A DNA stretch of 45,000 nt from Halisarca cf. caerulea (Eukaryota; Porifera; Demospongiae; Chondrillida; Halisarcidae), in contig CAUJGJ010000397.1 of assembly GCA_963170055.1 (NCBI GenBank), positions 5,270,001-5,315,000 on the forward strand, written 5' to 3'. The translations under genes and the position numbers were made by a program. Positions 1-10,329 of the stretch are shown here, one piece after another; the first letter of the stretch is position 1, and each line of letters starts with the position of its first letter. The notes beneath the pieces were generated by a model. It did no database searches, was not told the DNA's origin, and saw only the letters and a program-made list of their open reading frames with translations.

Positions 1-775
1 GCGGCATCAAAGTAGAAATTGAAAAGTACCGGAGCCAACACAACACCGCAGGTGACAGCAAAGGTGTCAGATGTCTTCCCGTAAGTCCTGACTGCTGCAG
101 TGCAGTCATCGTGTAGGGTTTGGATGATGGATAGCAACTTGTCTGGCAGGTGGTAGGTATGTTGTAGAATGCGCCAGAGGGAGTCGCGGTGCACGGAATC
201 ATATGCCTTCTTCAAGTCAATGAAGCAGGCATAGATCGGCCGGTGGAACTCACGAGCTTTTTCCATCAGCACTCGCAGGGAGAAGAGTTGGTCGGCGCAG
301 CCTCAACCCCGACGAAAGCCACATTGACCTTTGTGAAGGAGCTGCTCTGCTCTGGGCTTGAGCCGGTTCAGGATGGCTTTGGCGAACACCTTACCTGGTA
401 TGCTTAGAAGAGCAATACCGCGGTAGTTGTCACAGGTGGTTCGGCTTCCCTTCTTGTGCAAAGGGACAAGAAGTTGACTTTGCCAGTCTTTTGGGACTGA
501 CTCAGTCGCCCAGATGGTGTTGAAGAGTGACTTCAACCAGCGAGTGGTCTCCCCCCCACCCAGCCTGAACATCTCCAAGGAGATTCCGTCCAGACCCGGG
601 GCCTTTCCAGATCTCAGCTCGGAGATGGCTATCACGATCTCCTCCTCCGAGAGAGGAGCAGACATGGCTACGTCAGACATGGAGGTGACGGGAGAAGTAG
701 GTGATGGAGAGACAACGGGGAGATCATCAAGGGGAACAGTGTCGACATTGACCTGACAGTTCATTACAAGATTGT
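1..775 (-). pseudogene. LINE reverse transcriptase fragment
   Basis: Seen: the minus strand reads a non-LTR reverse transcriptase. From the right come SELRSGKAPGLDGI, then the finger/palm segment LLVPLHKKGSRTTCDNYRGIALL, then QCGFRRG. A TGA stop at about 301-303 interrupts the frame, which continues as CADQLFSLRVLMEKAREF and FIDLKKAYDSV (first catalytic Asp block). Near positions 31-57 the usual GVRQGCVLAPVLFN block reads GVVLAPVLFN, so four residues (RQGC) are missing. The fragment runs off the left edge, so the FADD block is not visible. Known: these are conserved RT blocks of LINE elements. Inference: a dead copy, truncated by the window on one side and ending at a GT-rich stretch on the other. 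The exact LINE clade cannot be told. Confidence 0.85.
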
Positions 776-798
776 GTGTGCGTGTATATATTGCATGG

Positions 799-850
799 CT
801 AGGTGTGTGTCTCTGTGTGTGTGTGTGTGTGTGTGTGAGTGAGTGAGTGA
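799..850. repeat. GT/GAGT microsatellite
   Basis: A (TG)n run passes into a short (GAGT)n run. It lies just outside the LINE fragment and separates it from the next coding remnant. Confidence 0.9.
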
Positions 851-1002
851 GTATGTGTGTGACCTGTTTACAATCACTTGATACACCATATTGGTTATAG
901 CAACATGGTGTGGTAGAACCAGTGGTGTAGTGGAGGTTTGACTGTGTATGTAAGTATGTGTACTTTTGTGGTTTCATTGTTAGTTTTTTTTTCTTTTGAT
1001 GT

Positions 1003-1366
1003 TCAGAATATAGACTGCACCTTGGATTTCACATCTGGCTGGGCAATTACAGTTAGGATTTGAGGTAATAGAGTAGCTATGTGACCTTTTAAGTCATGAA
1101 GGGGCTTAAATGACAAAACAGTGTAGTCAAGTAGATTCATGTCCAACAGGTCAGCAGTGGGGTTCAACAAAAATAAAGCTGGCACCCTCTGGACTCCACA
1201 GAGATGGTCCTTGAGGATGTCAGTCATGTTTTTCTTATTGTTGGGAAGAAAGTCATATATCTACCTACTCACTAGTTCCTGCCTCAACTGTTCACGGGTA
1301 AGAGACTCAAAGCTGCATAGTTCGTTTGGGACTTTGCCCATCACACCACAAGTAGCAGCAGTTTGA
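1003..1366 (-). pseudogene. SAP-like multicopy gene, middle fragment (distal to MITE)
   Basis: Continues the minus-strand protein of 1911-3720 after the MITE. The frame reads CGVMGKVPNELCSFESLTREQLRQELVSR, a TAG stop at 1261-1263, then IYDFLPNNKKNM, VQRVPALFLLNPTADLLDMNLLDYTVLSFKPLHDLKGHIATLLPQI. The TREQLRQELVSR..YDFLPNNKK stretch looks like a SAP-type helix-extended-helix. The LLDYTV..FKPLHDLKGHI motif recurs, as far as I recall, in uncharacterised multicopy proteins of sponges and cnidarians. The recognisable protein stops at KVQSIF (about 1003). The plus-strand piece at 11865 seems to carry on from exactly this point. Function unknown; probably transposon-encoded or transposon-amplified. 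Confidence 0.6.
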
Positions 1367-1910
1367 GACTGCGTTTACACAACAACGTTTTCCCCCATAA
1401 CCGCTGAACTTTCATCGCGTTTACACCTTCTGTTTACACGAAAACACCGTCAACATTTTGAAAACACTGTTGTTACCAACAACGATCGCTGAAGTGTTTT
1501 GGGACGGCAACGTTATCGTTTTGGTATCGTGTAAACGTAGTAAAACGGTGAAACGAACAGTAATAAGTTTCATTTACACCAGTTGTAGCTGTCTATTTCC
1601 AGACGTCTTGCTCATTGGACCTTCAAAAGACGCATGGACCCCAACAGCTTGATATAGGCTCAATAGCGGAAGTTTTCAGTATTTTTGTCGCTAACTTGAC
1701 AGTTAACTGTGTGTCCAAGTAGCAATACTGTTTCGTAATCTATAAATGCGTACGCTTCTTTTTCTTTTGTCTAGTAGCAGAAGCACTGTTAGTAGCCGTT
1801 TTCTTCTCACTAATCGTGCAAAACGTTGTCGTGTAAATGCTATGACAACGTTTGTGTGTAGTGCAATATGAATACCATTATGATAAAAAATGTTGTCGTG
1901 TAAACGCAGT
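1367..1910. mobile_element. MITE with GACTGCGTTTACAC inverted ends
   Basis: The left end reads GACTGCGTTTACACAACAAC and the right end is its near-perfect inverse (reverse complement GACTGCGTTTACACGACAAC). GTTTACAC/GTGTAAAC motifs also repeat inside. There is no coding potential. It interrupts the minus-strand SAP-like gene: codons for KLRTLQN lie on one side and QTAATCG on the other. I could not identify a clean target-site duplication, so the superfamily is left open. The edges are good to within a few bases. Confidence 0.75.
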
Positions 1911-3720
1911 CTAAATGTTTTGTAGGGTTCTTAGTTTGCAGATTTGTACCAAAGTAGTATAGTTAGTGAAGTTCTTTACATGGGAGTTACATGCAATGCA
2001 GCAATAGTTGCCCCCTCTTTGTATGCCTGCCTCAAACCAGGCTGACTGCTTATCACCCTTAAAAAAACTGTAGTGAGCCATGTATTCTGAGTCCATCTTC
2101 TAGGTCAATGGGGTCAGATAGGCCATCTAGGCATGCTACCCTCTCTGGAATCAACCCAGCTTGATCTGCTGAGGATGATGAACAGTGGGCCATTATGTAC
2201 ACCTCACCCTGCTCTACAATCTCTTGTACACTCATGGTGGACTTACTAGATGTAGCTACCTCCTTGTCTGTGAGGTACACTAGAGGGTTGTACACTGCCC
2301 CAACAACAAACACTACCAGGCCGTACCCCAGGAGTACAGAGTGGTCAGACCAAACCCACAGGGATCTGTTACGTTGATAGAATTTCAGTAGGGTTCTCAT
2401 GTGATGCAGTTCTTTTGACTCAAACTCGGGTAGAGCACATGGAGCCACTTCTGAAACCAAAGCAAGTATTTTATCCCTGTCCATTTCATTGATCCGAGAG
2501 ATGCTGTACAGACGCATAAAGGGCCTATGCTTGTCTGTCAGTTTTTGGCGAATTTCTGTCAATGAGTACTTACGACCCATGGCAGTCTTTTCACTTTTCT
2601 CCCCATTTTTGTAATAGGCCACTGGCAATGGACAACATGGGGACCCTAAACTAATCACATTGGTATCAATCAGCTCCTTCTCTTGCAATTTCGACTTTTT
2701 ACTGCTAGGTGGTGCTGGCATGCTCACATTTGAATTCTCATACTTTTTCAAAATTCTTTTTGGTTTGAAACTACATCAATTCCTGGAATGTTAGCACCTA
2801 GCTCTATGGCTAACAGTTTGATTTTGTGCCCAGCATCTGTCCCACTGATCTCAAACTCTCTTGCCAGTGCACTACCTACAAACTTTTCAGTGTTGTCCCA
2901 GTTTTTCAGTTTGTGGCATAAGGCTTGGAAGTCTTGAGTGTTTTGACAGTCACTCTCTTTCAAGGGGGGCCTTTTTCTACCCTTTTTGCTCTGGGTCGTG
3001 TCTGGCTTTTCATAGAATGTAGCAAGTCTTTCTTCGTCATGTCTTACATAACTTGTGTCATGTGCATGAGTACGAATTGAAGCATTTTTAGCCATTGCTT
3101 GGCTAACTTCAGTAGTGCATTGTTTCTGAACATTTTTGGCTATTTCTTTGAAAGTGCCTATGTGATTCATAGCTACATCTGCAAATGGTTGACCCGTTCT
3201 AGCAAGGCACAGTGAATTAATTATGCTATATTGACTCGTAGCAGATTCTTTTGCTGAAACTTGTTTCAGTGGACCTATAGTTCACAGATTCTCCTCATTT
3301 TCGGGCTCAAAAAGTGGCCTCATTGGCATTGCCTTCTGTAATTCATTATGTTGCACAGAACAAACTATGCAGTTTGAAACAGAGTGGTCAGACTTTGTGT
3401 TTTTGTCCAATTTTTCCCACTTTTCCAGTGAGAAAGTGTCCAAGTATTTCCACTTTGCTTCTTGGGGATGCCATTTTGCTCTAAATGCAGCCAAAACATT
3501 CTTAAGAGACCTTTCAAAGTTAGACATACGCCCTGCATCTCTGCTTTCAAACCAACTTTTAGGCAGATTACATACTGACCTAAAAGCTTTCTGAAATAGT
3601 TCTACAGGGTCCTCAATAGTTTTTGTTGGGTACTTACTGTCTACAGGGGCATTTGTACTGCACTTGGCCACAGGTCTGTGACTTATTGCCTGCAGACATT
3701 TAGTTTCATCGGGTGTCGTT
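1911..3720 (-). pseudogene. SAP-like multicopy gene, N-terminal part, decayed
   Basis: Minus-strand coding remnant. From about 3710 it reads DETKCLQAISHRPVAKCSTNAPVDSKYPTK, a WFES/FERSLKNVLAAFRAKWHPQEAKW region, and a CIVCSVQHNEL pair of cysteines. A TGA at 3282-3284 breaks the frame, but the same frame stays open (PLKQVSAKESATSQYSIINSLCL) into the 3170-2748 segment, which is rich in Lys/Glu. A one-base shift near 2750 and another near 2096 are needed to continue through RRKYSLTEIRQKLTDKHRPFMRLYSISRINEMDRD-type sequence to GGNYCCIACNSHVKNF, a possible zinc knuckle, and KLRTLQN at the MITE border. No ATG is seen at the N-terminus. I recognise it only as an uncharacterised multicopy animal gene; one stop and two frameshifts make it non-functional here. 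Confidence 0.6.
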
Positions 3721-3897
3721 CTTCAGTCGCTGTGCCTTCGTAAGGTTTGTACCTTTACGTGTGGAGGTAGTATGTGTCTTTGTGTGTATTTGTTAATAAT
3801 AATAAGATTTGTAAAGAATGACAGAGCAGTCTATAGTTGTTTAATATATCATGAGATTGATTAAATGCAAATCAAAGAACAAAGATATTCTGACATC

Positions 3898-5110
3898 TCA
3901 AAGCCCTGCAGCGGCACATTGAACATCATAAGGCTCGCTCCTCAATTTGGTGGCTGTTGATCTTGAGCCACGAATGCACATGATCGCTGCATGCAGTAGG
4001 CAGAACCTCAATCGGCACCTGATGAGGTTGATCACCTTGCTGTAAGGAGTGTTGCTCTTCTCCTCTAGCATTGCAGCCAGTCGCTTGTAGAAGATGGTCG
4101 ATGTCTTTGCCATACTTCCTGTTGCCGATGTCACCAGAGGGGTAAAGGTTGCTCTTTCAACTTCGATGACTCTTCTGTCATAGGCTCTTCTTTTCTCTTG
4201 CTCATGCTTCCTATATGTAGCTTCCAGTGATGATTGTTGGTTTGATCGGGCGCATGGGTTAAAAACCCTTACATCCACAAATGTCCTCTCAAACCTTCCA
4301 CCCCAGAAACCATAGGCTGCAAAGTCAAGACGAGCATTATCTTGCTTGTTGGCTGACGGCGGCAGGTTGCTACCAGGTGGCACAGGTTGTAAGTGTGGCT
4401 CAATTGTTACTCCATTGCTGACTTCACACAACATTCTTGCGGTAATGTCTCGAACTTCGTTGTGCCGTATTGAGGGGAAACCCCCTGTAGGACAAGACAT
4501 GGCATGATCTACACTGAATTGGGAACCGCAGCAGCAGTGAGATGGGGTGTTAGCAATGGGCCAGTCATATCTCGGGGCCAAGGCATCCTTAAAAGCGGCC
4601 TTGTGAAGAGTGAAGTCAAGACTGGTGAGGGGTAGAACTGTCAACCATAGGGACGCATCTTTCTCCCTAACCATTTGCATGCATTTACATTTCGGTGGTA
4701 AGAGCTTCTTTTCAATATCATCTGCAGTCTGGATATTCTTTCCATGCTTCATCTGGAGTAGATTCTTCTTGTGCTGCAATTGTCTTTCAGTGACATCGCT
4801 TGCGGAGTGTGTTTGTTGTATGATGGATTCCACTAGCGGTGATGTTATTTCTTTGGAGGTATGGGTGCTAGAGTAGGACATAGAACTTCGCAGTTTAGGA
4901 GAGCTGCTTGTCTGTTAAGGTTATTAATGCATTGGAAGCATCAATGAGGAGTATAGCATCTGTGTTGTTGTCTTCATATATTGCTGTCAATAAGTGAATA
5001 GCAGCTTCTACACCCAAGATCTGCCCTACACATAATTGGAGTGAGCCAACAACCTCCTGCAGTTGTGGTTTCACAACTTTCATGATGACTTTTGCAATGA
5101 TACGTATGGG
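3898..5110 (-). pseudogene. Reverse transcriptase C-terminus with zinc knuckle and PD-(D/E)XK-like motif
   Basis: The open frame 4881-3898 carries CCCGSQFSVDHAMSCP (C..C..H..C knuckle), then FPSIRHNEVRDITARML, ARLDFAAYGFWGGRFERTFVDVRVFNP (D...DVR, a PD-(D/E)XK-like pattern), the basic stretch YRKHEQEKRRAYDRRV, and INLIRCRLRFCLLHAAIMCIRGSRS. Just upstream on the same strand (5083-4895) is an RT fragment, with LQLCVGQILGVEAAIHLLTAIYED and LLIDASNAL, preceded by IIAKVIMKVV. Known: RT elements with a C-terminal restriction-like endonuclease have a zinc knuckle directly before the nuclease. I recall this C-terminal block from many coral and sponge RT proteins. Inference: the element collapsed by deletion of most of the palm between LIDASNAL and the C-terminal domain. 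The long intact C-terminal frame suggests recent decay. Confidence 0.65.
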
Positions 5111-5139
5111 GTGCCGTATGTGTCAAAATTCAACACTTT

Positions 5140-5625
5140 TGTATTATATGTATATCAGAGCCTGATATAATATATCAGAGCCTGATTTATAGATCCCAAC
5201 CTGATATAATATATCAGAGCCTGATATAATATATCAGAGCCTGATTTATATATCCCAACCTGATATAATATATCAGAGCCTGATATAATATATCAGAGCC
5301 TGATTTATATATCCCAACCTGATATAATATATCAGAGCCTGATTTATATATCATAACCTGATATAATATATCAGAGCCTGATTTATATATCCCAACCTGA
5401 TATAATATATCAGAGCCTGGTTTATATATCAGAGCCTGATATAATATATCAGAGCCTGATTTATATATCCCAACCTGATATAATATATCAGAGCCTGATT
5501 TATATATCCCAACCTGATATAATATATCAGAGTTTGATTTATATATCATAACCTGATATAAATATCAGAGCTTGATTTATCATATGAGAGCCAGATATAC
5601 ATATCAGAGCCTGATAATATGAACC
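5140..5625. repeat. 39-bp AT-rich minisatellite
   Basis: Tandem units of 39 bp, each made of two related halves: about 20 bp (ATATAATATATCAGAGCCTG) and about 19 bp (ATTTATATATCCCAACCTG). Some units drop or swap a half. The minus-strand reading frame of 111 codons through it (IYKSGSDILYQVG repeats) only reflects the period being a multiple of three. TATCAG/CTGATA pairs make each unit partly palindromic. Confidence 0.92.
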
Positions 5626-5796
5626 AAAAGTTAATTTATTATGTCTGCCATACTGAGCATGCTCAGTGCCATGTGATTTGGGTTGGCCATGCTCTTGTAT
5701 ATATTGTACTGACTTGAAAAGAATTAGATTGAGTGGTCTGACCAAACAGCCAAACACCAGATTCTAGTACAACCATTCCTATACAATCAGACAAGT

Positions 5797-8529
5797 ATGG
5801 ACAAGAATAGTAGTTTGCAAGATCTGATCAAGGAAGCTGTTGAACAAGCCCTGGACAATAGGTAAATCAAGTTATCAGTGCTGCTTTGTACATTAAGCTA
5901 AAGTTACTACATTTACTGTTCCCAATTAAAGAGGTGTTGCAGGACAAGCAACAATACCTAACACACAACCTGCTCCTCAGCCTCAGCCACGGCCTCTCAT
6001 TCCTACTCGTCCATCACTCCCATCAAGTGCCCCTCAACCAGTTAGCTTATCCCTAAGTAGGATATCATCAGTTGGTAAAAGAAGGCCCTTTGCAAGCAAA
6101 CAAGTCAAAGCCAAAATACCTCGACTGATCACCTGGGATAGGACAATAATCTGCCTACCAAAGAGTACAGTAAAATCTGCTACCATTACGATCCCTAGAG
6201 GGAAAGCCCGTACTGCACTCCAGTCCAAAGGATTGTGTAGAAAAATTCGATTGGCTTCAGACATGGACGAAAACGATATAATGAACGAAATTAGATCGAC
6301 ATTCAAGAATGTGATGGGTCACGATTCAAATTTCCCAATTTGCTTTCTCCAAACCGGTGGAGGAGGAAGTAAGTCATTATCTGAGCCATCTGTCTCCTCA
6401 TCTTTTACATGGACGGCTAAAGAAGTAGCCAAATTGAGTGGACAAGGGTGCCTTTATGTGCAGGCACTGGCTGAGCTGCAGTATCCAAATGTGGACTGCT
6501 CATCTGATGAAGTGGACCTTACAGGAAATGATATGGACAAAGTAATTGCTTATTGAAGTACTACAATTAATTTATTTGCACTTGTGAATCTTTCATTTGT
6601 CTCTTACCCATGTTATATAGAATTCATCGAGTGAAGCAGAAGAGCAGTTCGAGGGTACAAGGAGGGTTACATCCAACACCAGCAGCTTGACTATGATGTC
6701 CACTACTCCAACACCACGGCATACTGAGGCAACGAATCCCTCTCACCTGGGTATTGACGAAGCAATTTGTTACGACCGAGAAAGGGTTCTATACAACATT
6801 CTGTAAGTAAACAACATTATACTAAAATAATCTATTGCGATTAATTTTATAAACTTGGAATTTGATTGTTTTTACAGGCATTCTGAGTCTGATTCTGAAT
6901 CAGAAATAATTGAGGAGGCTATATTTCAAATGGCCTGCGATGAGAGCCTACAGAAGGAAATGCAAGAATGTCAGAGTGATCGGTATGTATTATACATTGG
7001 ATCATTATACATATTGTAGTACTATATATATAGTTTGAAGATATTTGATGTCAATTGATTTTGTTTTCTGAAAGTATTGGTAAATCTTAGATAAAAAATG
7101 ATCTGTACACGAGTGCCTCAGTGACATGCACAATTTTGTATTCCCTTTCAAATACATAGTTCAACAGAAGACATCATTCAACAAATGCGATCTCGCCATT
7201 TACCATCGGGCATTCCGATGAAGACTCCACAACGTATATTCGAGTAAGGAGGAAATTTGTATGGAAAGACACCACACGGGCATTCAAACGTCCTGAATTT
7301 TCATCCAACAAATGGATAACGGTGGAATTTATTTAGGAGGCTGCAGTTGATGATGGGGGACCACGGCGAGAGTACTTTAGGTGGGCAATGAAAGACATAC
7401 AGAAGAGTAATGCTATTTTCCAAGGGCAAAACAACCAGAGGGTGCCTAGGCATAATCTACAGCTTTTGTTTTAACAAGAGTTTGTAGATGTTGGTAGGTT
7501 TTTCGCTTTGTCCATCTTGCAAGGAGGGCCTGTCCCTGCTTTTCTGGCCCCATCTGTTGCAGTATACTTGCTTTTTGGGCAGGGAGCCCTGCAGCCTTCA
7601 GTCAATGAAATTCCGGATATTGAGATCAGGGAAAAAGTTCAAAAGGTACATGACATGTACATAATGGAGTTTACCAAATTAGTTATTGTACTAGGATTCA
7701 CAGGATTATTATTGTAATTCTATGATTTACACAAGTTTTATCATGATGTTCCCTCATTGTACAGATTGCTGAAGTAAATTCCTCAGAGGAGCTGGCAGCA
7801 CTACTGAACAGGGACGACTATAATTTTGTGCACGAATCAGGTTCCTCAAAACCACAGCCAAAGCTTTGTGACAAGGTGGACATTGTACGCAGCATTGCCT
7901 TGCATTTCACAATTTTTTCTGTTAAAGCAGAACTGGATCAAATAATCCAAGGTCTCCATGAAGGTGGTATGTTTTGGGATGATGAGGAAACTAAGCAGTT
8001 GGTCCACCTTTTCTGCGAAAACAAAGAATCAGATAAGGCCAGTACATTAACAGCCGTGCAGTTTCAACGTCTTTTTCCTCCCATTCTATCACCAAGCGGG
8101 TCCAACAGAAGAGATTTAGAAGAAGAAATGTTACTCCATTGGAGTTATTTCCTTGCAGATGTACAGGATGGAAAAGTCACAATTGCCAATCCCGGTGCTG
8201 AGCTTCTTTTCCTGACCATTGAAGACATCTTAGTTTTTGCCACAGGAGCAACCTCAATCCCCCTGCTGGGATTCGATACTGAAGGTAGTGTGCGCTTCTT
8301 GCATGATGGAGGAAAATTCCCTACATCTTCTACTTGTTCCATGACGATCAGGCTCCCTATTGTAATGGATTATGAAGTCTTCAAGGAGAGAATGGCCTTT
8401 GCAATTTTGAATGCTCATGGTTTTTTGGAACTGTATGATCATCTACATGTTATGGTATTCACTGAACTGTGTACGGAAACCATGAGTATTGTAGTAGTGC
8501 TGAAAGTTATTGCGTTTAATTTGCTGTAA
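5797..8529 (+). pseudogene. HECT E3 ligase-like gene, copy 1 (G2E3-like), six exons, decayed
   Basis: Exons inferred from GT-AG sites and match to copy 2: 5797-5861, 5932-6541, 6621-6802, 6878-6982, 7160-7645, 7765-8529. Start ATG 5797. Exon 2 has a Pro/Ser-rich stretch, then IPRGKARTALQSKG and TGGGGSKSLS..SSSFTWTAKEVAKLSGQG. Exon 4 is acidic. Exons 5-6 carry the HECT region: VRRKFVWKDTTRAF, VDDGGPRREYFRWAMKDI, FFALSILQGGPVPAFLAPSV, EEEMLLHWSYFLADV, LEFATG-type FATGATSIPLLGF and STCSMTIRLP with the expected catalytic Cys. Known: HECT domains form a thioester with E2-delivered ubiquitin at that Cys. Exon 5 holds a one-base shift near 7230 and stops at 7334-7336 (TAG) and 7472-7474 (TAA), so no full ligase can be made. 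The C-terminus reads past the copy-2 end because of a one-base difference in a T-run. Confidence 0.8.
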
Positions 8530-8933
8530 CCACCATGGTTTGATGACAATTATAATTATCAAGAGTGCACATTGCTGTAATTTAACAATAACATTTCCAT
8601 GTACATGTTCTTTGAATTTCATACACAATCAGGGGTGTGTACATGGTCACTGCCATAAGGCACAAACTTTAAGATGACAGCTAGGAAAGTAGTCTATCTC
8701 ATGCTACTGTGTAGGAGAAACATTTTCCTGCAATGAATGGATTGTAAGGCAATTGCATGCACATGCCTAACAGAGAGAATTTTGATAGTGTCAAGAACCT
8801 ATAGACAAGGTGTTCATTTATTAGATATCATTGTAATGAATATTAACATCACATTTTATAAAATATTACCATCCCAAATTTTCAAGGGGGGGCAAGAGGT
8901 GAAGGCCCCCCTGCCCCCCTTAAAAGAAGCCCT

Positions 8934-8972
<39 letters not shown>

Positions 8973-9124
8973 ATATTATATATATTAGCATAATAAAAGG
9001 CATGCATATGAATTAATTATTGTATTATGCATGGTGTTAATTGTGTATCAAGATCACCATGACACAAAGCATATAATTATAAATACTTTTACTGACTTTT
9101 CTACTTTTAATGTCACAATTTCAG
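8530..9124. other. Spacer between HECT copies
   Basis: No gene seen. I looked for a first exon for copy 2 resembling the 5797-5861 exon and did not find one. The stretch holds a C/G-rich hairpin near 8886-8930 (runs of G facing runs of C) and the microsatellite at 8936. Confidence 0.5.
8936..8985. repeat. CA/TA compound microsatellite
   Basis: (CA)n passes directly into (TA)n in the spacer between the HECT copies. Confidence 0.92.
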
Positions 9125-10276
9125 AGTTAGGACAGGAGAATCAGCACCTGGACCTGAGCAGCACCAGCCCCTTTCAGAAGTGCAATCTCGTCCTTCTCTC
9201 CCATCTGCTGCTAACACTACTCAGCCATTACCAGTTAGTATGTCCTTAAGTAAAATCCCTTCTGTTGGCAAAAGAAGACACTTTGGACATGCTAAAGATA
9301 AGGTTAAAATCCCACGACTCGTCACCTGGGGCATACCAAAATCTAGCAGCAAGAGTATTCTATCCATTCCTAGGGGGAAAGCTCGCACACATCTGAAATC
9401 TAACGGTCTATGTGGGAAAATTAGATTAATGTCTGATATGAATGAGTGTGACATACTTGAAGAAATTCGATCGACATTTAAAGATGCAATGGGCCACAAT
9501 CCTAATTTTCACATCCAATTTTTGCAAACTGGGGGAGGAGGAAGTAAAAGCTTGTCAGTGCCATCAGTATCCTCATCTTTCTCCTGGACGGCCAAAGAAG
9601 TAGCAAAATTGAGTGGGCAGGGTTGCTTGTATGTACAAGCACTAGCTGATTTGCTGCTACCACTTGCTACATCCAATGAAATGGATCTCACAGGAAATGA
9701 TACAGACAAGGTATAATTTGTGTATGGCCAAATGGTTACATGTGAAAATATGACTATTTGTAATTTCACAGGATGAACTATTGGTATAGGACACAAAGAA
9801 CACTGCTGAAACAACTTATCATTTGAACTCCAGCACTATGGATGAGCCTATGAAGACTATTTAAGTGGACAGCCATGATATAATCAGCTTCCCTTTTGAT
9901 CGCGAAATGGCTCTATACAGTGGATGGTAAGTTGAATATGTTATCATACGTATATTCCTTATCTTGGTCTTAGTCTAAGACTATCCTAATTGATCTGTTA
10001 TACACAGCAACTGGGATACAGATTTTGAAGCTGAGGATGTTGAAGGAGCTCTATTTGAAATGGCACGTAGGCAAAGCAGTCTTCAAGACTCGGACTCAGA
10101 TTCAGACTTTCAAAGTGATCGGTAGGTATACAATTTTACATTCAATTTGAGTGCCCATGTAGAATGCCAGCCTTAGAGATCAGAAATATTTAATGCTGCC
10201 TTTTTTGGGCCGCCGGAAGGCGGCCCTATATTGTTTTTACTTTCACCGGAAGTGTCTGGAACGTCCGGAACGATGT

Positions 10277-10329
<53 letters not shown>

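Noticed and set aside
5214..5549. 111-codon minus-strand frame of IYKSGSDILYQVG repeats
   Set aside because: It is entirely the 39-bp minisatellite; the period is a multiple of three, so one frame stays open by chance.
5140..5625. CRISPR-like array
   Set aside because: Units are contiguous with no unique spacers, and the genome is eukaryotic.
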